From IMG/VR virus record IMGVR_UViG_3300031654_000214, positions 1 through 30,388 of that record: 30,388 nucleotides of DNA, one strand, 5' to 3'. The notes under the pieces were generated by a model, which saw nothing but the letters and a program-made list of their open reading frames with translations, was not told the DNA's origin and did not search any database. The stretch's first letter is position 1; the number at the start of each line of letters is the position of its first letter. Below, one piece after another: positions 7,369-14,800 of this stretch. This stretch comes from a virus. Both the position numbers and the translations under genes were made by a program.

Positions 7369-10191
7369 TCACTTCAGGCCGAGCAGCCTCCGCCAGCTCC
7401 GGTTGCGTTTCTGCCGCAACCTACCATCGATTACCGCCTTGGCCTGCCTCAACTCCTCCTGCGTCGCCGCAGCCGCCAACCAGGCGAAGATGACCTCCGG
7501 CCCCTTGCCCGTTGATTTCTCGTCCCCCTCGATACATACCTCGATGCTCCGTAGCACCTCGTTCAACCTTGAGGCGGCCCCTACCGCCAGCTCCCGCACT
7601 CGGCGAGGCACATCCTCTGTACCGACAATCGCGGCCATATCGTCCCGGCTCCACCGTATTCGCTGGTCATTCCTCCCTCGCGTTACGAGGCCCTTCTCCG
7701 GCAGGTGAGCCCGCAGGTGCTCCATCACCCGCTCCAGGTCGTCGCCGATCCCGTCTACCTGGTTAGCCCTCGCCAGGGCGTTGCGAACGCCGTTCAGGCT
7801 CGCCTTGCCCGCGTCGTCGCTCCCCGGCGGGAAGTGGTGCCCGAGCTTCAGGTCGTCGAACGTCTCGACGGTGCCCGGGTGCCAGGCGAAGTACCGCTTG
7901 ATCTTGCCCTTCTCTGCGGCCGACAGCTCGCCCCACTGCTTGTCGGTGAAGTCGCTGAGCCGCAGTTTCCGCCATATGCCCTCGGCTCCCTCGCCCGATC
8001 CGCCGGGCGGGTTGCCGGGGACCATCCCCTTGACCTCCGCGGCGGAGCCAACCGCTCCCTCTGTTTTGTTTCCGAAGGCGACCGTCTTCGACCGTAACAC
8101 CATGGAGCGAGTAGGCTTGTAGCGGCTGCCTTCGAGCTGCACGCCGTTAATCAGCTCCCGCTGCTCCTCGATCTTGTCAATCGCCTTGACCAGGGCCTCG
8201 CCGATCAGTAGGTCCTCCTCCTCTCGGACCGCCCTCGCATACTGCACCAACTCGGAAATGTGGGCACCGCTGTATCCGTCCATCTTCTCGACGGCTCTCT
8301 TCCGGTCCTTTTCCGCCGCCTCCGGCAGCCACGATGCCAGCATGGCCGCTCTCGTTTTTGCATCTGGCAGGTCGAACAGGAGCACGTCATGGAACCGCCC
8401 AGGCCGGTCGATCAATGAGTCCGGGATTAGTTCCGGGTAGTTCGTGGTCAGCAGCGTGACGATGCCGGATGACCGCCCCATGCCGTCCATCTCACTCTTG
8501 AGCAGGTCCTCGGTGCCGCCCCTGCCCATCCAGTTGTCGACATCCTCGAAGCAGACTATCGACGGGGCTAATTCGCGGGCGAGATCGAAGGCGTGCGTTA
8601 AGGCCCCGTATACGCCCACCTGCCAGAAGTCCCTCGCTGCGACCCAGATGAACGTGGCCTCCGCCTGGTTCCGCATGATCCGGGCGGAGAGCGTTTTTCC
8701 GGTTCCCGGAGGGCCCATTAGGACCATGCCGCGGTTCGGTGCAGCGGCCCGCGTCTCGTTGAGTGAGCCGACTGCCCGCATGACCGGGGCCTTGTTCCGT
8801 GCCGGCAGGAACAGGCCGTCCCATTGCTCATCCGTCTTCGGCAGGAACCCGCCCGTCAGGCTGAATGCCTGTCCCTTAAGGAAGTTGTTCTGCCGTGACC
8901 ACTGCCACGTCTTGTCGATCACGTCGCGTGCGAACTGCCGATCCTCCTCCTTATCCGACGTGTAGAACGTCACCTCTAACATGCCGTAGTACGGCTCGAA
9001 CCCGACGACGAACTTCCGCCGGGTGCCGCAGCGGAACTGCAAGCCCTGGACAAGGAAGTCCTCTGTCTTCTCCGGCGTGAGCTGGATGATCTCGTATTTC
9101 GGCGGCAGCTCGTCGCCGCCGTGCGTTATGTGCCTCGTGTCCTCGACATCGTACTCGGCCAGGATCTCCCGTAGTCCGGTCAGCCAGGACCCGACGCGGG
9201 CCCGGGGGACAGCCGTGTGCACCCAGAACAGGTGCTTGACCTGGCAGCCGATGTAGCGGCTCACCCAGTCATACTCCAGGCTGGCCGGCTCCAGGTGTTC
9301 CCGCCACACATCGAACGTCGAACTGGTCGATTTGGCTGCGGCGGGTTGTCGGATCAATTGCGCTTCCGGCCTGAAGCCCCGCCCAATCACGGGCCTCGCC
9401 TCATAGACGCTCTTGAGCCAGCCCTTCACCCGATTGTCCTGGAAGCCCTTCTCGCCCAGCAGGTTCCACGCCTCGATGATCGCCCCGCGGTTGCTCGCCA
9501 CCGAGACCACAGACCGCTCCATGATCTCGTACTCCAGGATGTGCCAGCCGAGAGCCCCGTCCTCCTCGTCGCCCTTCTTCGGTCTGCGCTCCTCATACTT
9601 CGTCGGCAGGAAGCCGTGCGACATCCGCCGGAGCACCTGGAACTCGACCATCTGTGCCACATCGCGGCCGAACGGGAAGTCCATGATCGCCGACTGCTCG
9701 GCGAGCCGCTTGCTGTTCCGCTTGAGGATCTTCATGAACTTGCCGATCGGCTGGATCGAGACGTGGTTGAACAGCAGCGGGCCCAGCTCGTCGACCGTCG
9801 CGCCCTTCGGCTCCAGGATGTCGAAGTCCCGGTCCTCGTCCACCGTCGTCAAGGTGTAGTCGAACACCAGAACGAACCCATCGAGTCCCGCCGGCTTCTT
9901 CGCCGCCTTGACAGGCAGCAGCTCCATGTTGCGGCCGAGCCGCTGGCGGCCCTCCTCCCCCAGGACGCTCCATGGCAGCGGCTCGATGGTCGCTCCTTGC
10001 TCGCAGTAGGTCAGCGTGCCGCCAGCCTTCTCCATGACCGCCTGCCATTCCGAAGGCGAGACACCGAAGAGGTTCGGCGGCGTCGCGTCCAGGTAGCTCC
10101 TGGCCGTGCCGATGCCCCACCTCCCGTCCGGCCTCCGGCCCCGTAGGCTGTCCAGGATCGGGCCAGCCGTGTCTAGCTCTGCCGTCGCCAT
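7369..10191 (-). CDS. Capsid maturation protease (U35-like) with an internal AAA+ ATPase domain
   Basis: The start at 10191 is preferred because the longer frame runs through a terminator hairpin; GGGAG precedes this ATG. The 940-residue protein has three parts. Residues about 105-240 resemble HK97-type prohead protease: LLFNHVSIQPIGK with His143, RMSHGFLPTKYE with Ser191, and MERSVVSVASNRGA, which takes the place of the family's LFEVSLVTFPAN-type motif. Residues about 480-660 are a classical AAA+ module: Walker A GPPGTGKT (493-500), Walker B IVCFED (545-550), sensor TTN (582-584) and arginine finger DRPGRF (595-600). Residues about 745-835 (LKLGHHFPPG, GVRNALARANQ) resemble the tail domain that normally follows the protease, so the ATPase looks inserted rather than appended. 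Position before the capsid gene fits head maturation. An unfoldase role is inference. Confidence 0.8.
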   Translation of the reverse strand: MATAELDTAGPILDSLRGRRPDGRWGIGTARSYLDATPPNLFGVSPSEWQAVMEKAGGTLTYCEQGATIEPLPWSVLGEEGRQRLGRNMELLPVKAAKKPAGLDGFVLVFDYTLTTVDEDRDFDILEPKGATVDELGPLLFNHVSIQPIGKFMKILKRNSKRLAEQSAIMDFPFGRDVAQMVEFQVLRRMSHGFLPTKYEERRPKKGDEEDGALGWHILEYEIMERSVVSVASNRGAIIEAWNLLGEKGFQDNRVKGWLKSVYEARPVIGRGFRPEAQLIRQPAAAKSTSSTFDVWREHLEPASLEYDWVSRYIGCQVKHLFWVHTAVPRARVGSWLTGLREILAEYDVEDTRHITHGGDELPPKYEIIQLTPEKTEDFLVQGLQFRCGTRRKFVVGFEPYYGMLEVTFYTSDKEEDRQFARDVIDKTWQWSRQNNFLKGQAFSLTGGFLPKTDEQWDGLFLPARNKAPVMRAVGSLNETRAAAPNRGMVLMGPPGTGKTLSARIMRNQAEATFIWVAARDFWQVGVYGALTHAFDLARELAPSIVCFEDVDNWMGRGGTEDLLKSEMDGMGRSSGIVTLLTTNYPELIPDSLIDRPGRFHDVLLFDLPDAKTRAAMLASWLPEAAEKDRKRAVEKMDGYSGAHISELVQYARAVREEEDLLIGEALVKAIDKIEEQRELINGVQLEGSRYKPTRSMVLRSKTVAFGNKTEGAVGSAAEVKGMVPGNPPGGSGEGAEGIWRKLRLSDFTDKQWGELSAAEKGKIKRYFAWHPGTVETFDDLKLGHHFPPGSDDAGKASLNGVRNALARANQVDGIGDDLERVMEHLRAHLPEKGLVTRGRNDQRIRWSRDDMAAIVGTEDVPRRVRELAVGAASRLNEVLRSIEVCIEGDEKSTGKGPEVIFAWLAAAATQEELRQAKAVIDGRLRQKRNRSWRRLLGLK

Positions 10192-10204
10192 GATTCGCTC
10201 CCGC

Positions 10205-10243
10205 AAAAGAAAAAGGCCCGCAACCTGCGTGAGGTTACGGGCC
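10205..10243 (-). terminator. Strong intrinsic terminator 13 bases upstream of the protease-AAA+ start
   Basis: On the minus strand a 12-bp stem (GGCCCGTAACCT with AGGTTGCGGGCC, one G-U pair) has a CACGC loop and is followed by a run of T with one C. It lies between the small exported genes and the protease start. No promoter fits between it and the ATG, so it is more likely a leaky terminator or attenuator than a transcript boundary. Confidence 0.8.
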
Positions 10244-10351
10244 CGGTGTTTCCGATACCCAGTTGTGTCAAGTGGCCGGCCCTGGAATTGCACCAGGATT
10301 CTCAGCGTATGAAACTGAGGAGGCGACTACGCCTTCCCGCCGGCTCTAGCG

Positions 10352-10522
10352 TTATTGAATGCTCCGTATTTTGATGCGACGATACCGACGCCAATGTCGG
10401 CGGTCTGCGAAAACCAAATCACCCATCGGTTCGACGCTGACGCTTCTGCCCGCGACCGCCAATGGCGATAACGCCGCCGCAGCCAAACCGAGCACCGTTC
10501 GGAGAAAGCCGCGTCGCTTCAT
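10352..10522 (-). CDS. Small exported protein with twin-arginine signal (56 residues)
   Basis: This short gene starts at ATG 10522 and overlaps the stop of the upstream gene as ATGA, which indicates translational coupling. The product begins MKRRGFLRTVLGLAAAALSP, a close match to the Tat consensus (RRxFL plus a hydrophobic run), then LAVAG as a possible cleavage region. The mature part is short, basic and unrecognised (ADRRHWRRYRRIK). The signal occupies nearly half the protein. The coupling makes it likely to be expressed despite its size. Confidence 0.6.
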   Translation of the reverse strand: MKRRGFLRTVLGLAAAALSPLAVAGRSVSVEPMGDLVFADRRHWRRYRRIKIRSIQ

Positions 10523-10854
10523 CGCTCCATCTTCACCATGATCCTGCCCAGCGATTCATAGCTGGCCGTCCATATCTGTTTTCCGTCGTCCGCCCCTGAG
10601 ACACCGACTCGTGTAATCCTCGCCCGGAATCGCCATTTCCACCTGTTGGACTGCAAGTGTAGCGAAACTAACTGGCCCGAATCGAATCCCGGCGAGCCTT
10701 CCCCGCTCATCGTACCCCGTACCTTCTGCGACCCACGCGACACGTCTGCGGCAAAGCACTGAGGAACCAGTTCAGTTGCTTCAGATTTCCGCCACGGCAG
10801 TGCGGCTCCGGCGGCTATGGCCGCGATCCATCCGAAGAAGTTCCGGCGATTCAT
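10519..10854 (-). CDS. Small exported protein with twin-arginine signal (111 residues)
   Basis: The protein begins MNRRNFFGWIAAIAAGAALP and reaches an SEA site near residue 26, again a Tat-type signal. The mature part (about 85 residues) is beta-rich: LVSLHLQSNRWKWRFRARIT and IWTASYESLGRIMVKMER. I recognise no family. It is linked by ATGA overlaps both to the gene before it and to the next Tat-signal gene, forming a tightly coupled trio. Secretion to the periplasm or cell surface is inferred from the signal. Confidence 0.7.
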   Translation of the reverse strand: MNRRNFFGWIAAIAAGAALPWRKSEATELVPQCFAADVSRGSQKVRGTMSGEGSPGFDSGQLVSLHLQSNRWKWRFRARITRVGVSGADDGKQIWTASYESLGRIMVKMER

Positions 10855-11048
10855 CGCTCCGTCCTTTCCACCCTCGCCCTGACCACGGTTATCTGCCCGG
10901 CCTCCCAGAGCACCTCGACCGCCGTCCGCCCGAAGAAGTCCCGCCCGGCTACCCGCTGGATCTGCTCGCTCAAACTCGCCACCGCCCGTCCCGCCCGGTA
11001 CTCCGTCGCGTCGAGCAGCTTGTTCTTCGGCGGCCCCAGGTCAATCAT
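10851..11048 (-). CDS. Small unknown protein heading the Tat-signal trio
   Basis: The 65-residue protein (MIDLGPPKNKLLDATEY to VVRARVERTER) ends in an ATGA overlap with the next gene. It has no signal peptide; a helix and two beta strands seem likely. Its ATG lies only 1 base from a good -10 hexamer (11050-11055), so if that promoter is used the transcript would start within or after this ATG. No family is recognised. Confidence 0.55.
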   Translation of the reverse strand: MIDLGPPKNKLLDATEYRAGRAVASLSEQIQRVAGRDFFGRTAVEVLWEAGQITVVRARVERTER

Positions 11049-11049
11049 T

Positions 11050-11079
11050 ATTCTACGTCCCTGGTCGGGGCGGTGTCAA
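11050..11079 (-). promoter_or_regulatory. Sigma70-type promoter, possibly part of a direct repeat
   Basis: A perfect TTGACA (11074-11079) lies 18 bases before TAGAAT (11050-11055) on the minus strand. The segment from the -35 box (GTTGACACCGCCCCGACCAGGG) is repeated nearly exactly about 78 bases upstream at 11136-11158, without a -10 box. The repeat could be an operator or a recent duplication. Confidence 0.5.
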
Positions 11080-11153
11080 CAGGCGTTTCGCCAGGCAACA
11101 GGCGGTCCCCAAGTGGTTGCGGCCCTTCCGAGGCACCCCCTGGCGGGGTGGTG

Positions 11154-11684
11154 TCAACTGGCATCTTCCCGCCAAGACGCGAGCATCTCTTCGTCCAGTG
11201 GCTCGACGTAACAATCAGCGTCGCGGGTTACGCCCCCGCCGATAGCCAAGGTGGCCCCGTCCTCGAACTCGATCGCCACGATGGAGCTGCCGCCCGGTGC
11301 CTTAATCTCCTCGATCCGGGACACCGTCTTGCCGACCGCATCCTCCCAGTGTTCGAAGTGAGCCCGCCGTTTCAACAGCTTCGCGGCCTCTTCGCGCGTC
11401 AAAAGTCGATCACTTTCAACTCCGATGCTCATTTCAGTCTCTTCGTCCGCAGCAAGTTCCGCGTGTACCTTAGCGTCAACTTGCCGCTCGTACTCCGCCT
11501 TGTCTATCACTCTACCCCGCCAGAGCGTGTACACGTCGGGGGCCTCTATCGGATCACCCTCGACCACCACGTACGACCCGTCCTCGAATCGAATTATGAC
11601 CTCCGGGGGGACCTCCGTGACTCGGACCACCACCCTACTATACACCTGGTGCCATCGCGTCAACAGCTTCGGTTCCGTGGCCAT
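11154..11684 (-). CDS. Unknown head-block protein with two copies of a small beta domain
   Basis: The start at 11684 has AGAGGGG 5 bases upstream; the longer frame does not. The 176-residue product holds two related segments: VVVRVTEVPPEVIIRFEDG with YVVVEG near the N-terminus, and VSRIEEIKAPGGSSIVAIEF with EDGATLAIGGG near the C-terminus. Each reads as a small beta barrel-like unit, so an internal duplication is likely. A charged helical middle joins them. It lies between the portal/Mu-F gene and the Tat-signal trio. The family is unknown; a head-connector accessory role is only suggested by position. Confidence 0.65.
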   Translation of the reverse strand: MATEPKLLTRWHQVYSRVVVRVTEVPPEVIIRFEDGSYVVVEGDPIEAPDVYTLWRGRVIDKAEYERQVDAKVHAELAADEETEMSIGVESDRLLTREEAAKLLKRRAHFEHWEDAVGKTVSRIEEIKAPGGSSIVAIEFEDGATLAIGGGVTRDADCYVEPLDEEMLASWREDAS

Positions 11685-11704
11685 GAGTCCCCTCTTTCCC
11701 GGCC

Positions 11705-11833
11705 TCAGTCCGGATTGTGCAAGGTGAGTCGTCCGCATTCACCGCACCAGTCAAGATGCGGGCCGCCCCAACCAACCGTCCAGCGGGTGCAGCCGCAAAC
11801 CGAACACGGATAACGACAGGGTCCTGCTATGAT
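11705..11833 (-). other. Zinc-ribbon reading frame directly in frame after the portal amber stop
   Basis: After the portal/Mu-F stop TAG, the same frame stays open for 42 codons and encodes a convincing zinc ribbon: CSVCGC, then 15 residues on CGECGRL, ending HNPD. There is no ATG, GTG or TTG start in this stretch. Either the amber codon is read through to give a C-terminal zinc ribbon, or the start was lost, or a rare start is used. The paired Cys motifs suggest it is or was translated. Confidence 0.45.
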
Positions 11834-14800
11834 CTACTCCACTACGGGAGCCAATGTACATCGGCAGTTGCTTATGCCGATGCCTTCTGTTATAATGAGG
11901 CCGTTCACAGATTGGAGGTCGTACACATGTCCCGTGAAATTCCGATTCCGAACCTCGACGACCTCGTCGAGCAGTACCAGGCCGGGAAGTCGCTCAAGAA
12001 GATCAGCGACGAGACCGGCTACGGCCGCAACGTCCTCTTTAATCGCTTCAGGAAATGCGGCGTCAAGATGCGAGGCCGATCCGAAGCTGAACTCGTCAAG
12101 TGGCAGGCACTCAAGGGCGACCGTTCTGCTGTCCTTCGCCAATGCGGTGCTGCTTGGAAGGCCAAGGCCAAGCTGCCCGATCCCGGCAATGCAAGCACCT
12201 CTCGCGTCGCTGGCGATTCTGCCGTCGCCAACCGAGCAGCTGGCAGATACGCGGCCCAGACCCAAATCTACCCCTGGGAAGATGTCTTCCACGCCTTTCT
12301 CAATGGGGCGGGGTATCCCTTCGAGAAGCAACGAGCCGTCGGCCCATACAACCTCGACCTCTCCACGAAGTCCCCGCCCGTCGCCGTGGAAGTCGTCCGG
12401 CAGCCCGCGGCGTCTTTCAACAAGCCCCTTGTCGGACACGTCAGCAGCCAATCGCAACGCCTCAAATACATCCTCGATCAGGGCTGGTTCGTGATATATC
12501 TGATCGCGACCTACAGAAATGAATCCCGGACCTTCAGCCTGGACGTTGTAGGCCAGCAACTTCTCGCCCTGGTGCAGCGAGCCGGCAGCGACGAATCCGT
12601 CTTCGGTAAGTATGCGGTGCTGTGGGGTCACGGTGAGCCGCCGGCCGCCTCTCGTTATGATTTCGCAGACCTGCCCGCCGTAATAGGCTTTGGTGCCAGC
12701 GATGAATCGCCCTTCGACTAGCTGGCCGGGCAAGATACAGTTGCATCGTTCGGCCGCCGGCAGCGAGTGATGGCCGGGGTACGGCGCTACGTGCCCGCCC
12801 ACGTCCCACTTGCCCACCGGGTAGTCGCCCGGGGCCCTCGCCCCGTTTAGGGCCGCGTGGCTGCCCCGCGTGTACTGGTCGATGATCGCCATCCACTCCA
12901 TGCCGTCCGTCACGCCGTCGTTGAATAGTTGTTCTTGTTGGGCCGCTTGACCGCAATTCAGAGCGCCTGTGACCTCTGTCCTGGCTATCAGCAGGGCCCG
13001 CCGCCGCGACGCCTCGCTGCCTAGCACGGCATTCGTGCCGAACACCGTCCCCGGCGGGAACACCCCCGGGTCGACCACCGGCACCGTCGGGGCGTCGCCT
13101 ACCCTCGCGGCCAAGTAGTGCAGCGACTCGCCGTTCTGCACGCCCTCGGATAGCGTCGCGGCCAGCTTCGCCCGCGTCGTCTGCTGCACGTCCGGCCAGT
13201 AGGGCCGCGACAGCAATGTCTCCAGCTCGCCGTCGATCTTGGCCCGCACGGCTGGCGTCAACTCGACCATCAGCTCCTCGGCGCTCGGCCCGGCCTTCGT
13301 CGCCTTGACCTGCTCCATCGTCCGCACCGCCCCGACGGCCGCGGCCCGCTCCAGGTGCGGCCGGCAGACCTCCACCAGCCGCTCCTCCCACTCGTCCGGG
13401 TCGAATATCACCTCGACCAGCCCGCCGGCGTCCCCCGCCGCCTTCTCCAGCTCCCCCAGCACCTCGTACAGCCGGGCCGTCACCGAGTCCCGCTGCTCTA
13501 AGAATAATGTATGCACCGCCTCCAGCAGCCCCGCCTCGTGCCGGCTGTGGGCCTTCAGCCACGCCTTGACCCGCGCCTCCTGGTCAAGTGCCATGGAAAT
13601 GTCCGGCGGCTCGTCCGCCGACTTCCCTGACGACACTACAGCCGGCAGGGGCATCGGCGGGGCGGCCACCGCGTCGCCGCCGTCCATCGGCTCCAGGTTG
13701 AGGTGGGTCAGCGCGCCCCTCAGCTCGTCCTTCGTCACGCTGCCGTACTTCGCCGCCAGGTCAAGGTCCCGCCGCCGCTCGTCCCGGTCGTCAGGCACGT
13801 ACGGCTCGATCCACACCCGCAGCCGCTCGCCCTCGACGGCCACGATCGGGCCCAGGCTTCGGGTCAGCACCTCGCTGACCAGCTCGATCTTCGGGTTCAC
13901 GGTGTGGTCGGCGAAGTGCCTCCGGGCGGCATAGCTCGACGCCCGGTTCACCTTCTCGATCTCGCCCGCGATCACCGGGTTCGTCCCGTGCCCCAGAAAG
14001 ATGCGGTCCTTCGTCACCTTGCCGCTGTCGGTGAAATCCATCTCGTTCGGCTTGTTCGAGAGCGGCTTGATGTCATGGATCAGCCGGTCGAGGATGATCG
14101 GCAGGCCATACTGGGCCGTCTGCGTGTAGAGCCGCTTGAACTCCGCGTAGAGCTGCTGCCTCTGCCCGTGCTCCAGCACGGGCCGCCCCAGGTTCTCGCC
14201 ATCCTCGGTCACGTCGCCGACGACCAGGGCGTGCTTCGGGAACGGGGCGTTGAGGAAGGTGTTAGCCTGCGCGTCCTGCATCGCCTCGTCCGCCGACATC
14301 GCCCTCGATTGCGTCATGGCCGGCGAGGTGCAGCCCAGTGGGTCGGCCAGGTCAGGGTAATGGAAGTAGACCACCTCATCGTTCGGGATCTCCTCCGGCT
14401 CGCCCTGGCCGCCAGGCGTGATCGACCACGCGGCGAACGGCTTGCGGTCCCTGTGTACCGGCTCGAACCACAGCGACGGAACCGGCCAGATCACCGGCCC
14501 GTCCTCGCCCGCCACGATCCACCATAGGTGCTCGCCGGCGATCTCCAGCGACGCGATCAGGATGTACAGCAGGTGCCACCTCGTCATCACCGGGTTCGGG
14601 TTCGCGATCGCGTCCAACAACGGGTGCGTCTCGTATTGCTCGACCTCGGCCTGCTTCAACCAACCCGGCAGCGATGCCTTCGTCGCCAGCCTGCCTGACC
14701 GCGGCCTCTCCATCGGGCCCAGCTCCCGGCCCACCCCTACCGGCTGCCCGGCGATCGTCTGGGCTATCGGCCGGATCGCGGCGTAGGTCCAGCCACGGTA

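Larger units (their letters stand above)
11867..12739 (-). mobile_element. Intein (291 residues) in the portal/Mu-F gene
   Basis: The intein begins with Cys (CILPGQLVEGRFIAG, block A), has block B LTVTPQHRILTEDG with the T-x-x-H motif (Thr38, His41), block F FTGHVYDLQSVNG (residues 268-280) and ends IGISN just before Cys of the C-extein (CRCTL). The penultimate residue is Ser rather than the usual His. These are the hallmarks of a Hint self-splicing domain. The splicing blocks take up roughly the first 65 and last 35 residues. The 190-residue middle has no LAGLIDADG or HNH motif on this strand; the opposite strand carries a full nuclease gene instead. Confidence 0.88.

Noticed and set aside
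9217-10146. Long plus-strand frame opposite the protease gene
   Set aside because: Leu/Arg/Pro/Gln-rich antisense of a GC-rich gene, with no motif, promoter or ribosome binding site; so too the frames at 4331-5059, 13703-14527, 17041-17949 and 18731-19765.
10192-10293. Longer N-terminus for the protease-AAA+ protein
   Set aside because: This part is the terminator hairpin and T run in translation, and the downstream ATG has a ribosome binding site.
11717-11926. N-terminal extension of the plus-strand endonuclease
   Set aside because: Low-complexity sequence lying over the promoter; the ATG at 11927 has a strong ribosome binding site and begins the recognisable protein.
12534-13562. 342-residue minus-strand frame inside the portal gene
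   Set aside because: Gly/Arg/Ala-rich out-of-frame shadow of the portal/Mu-F coding sequence.
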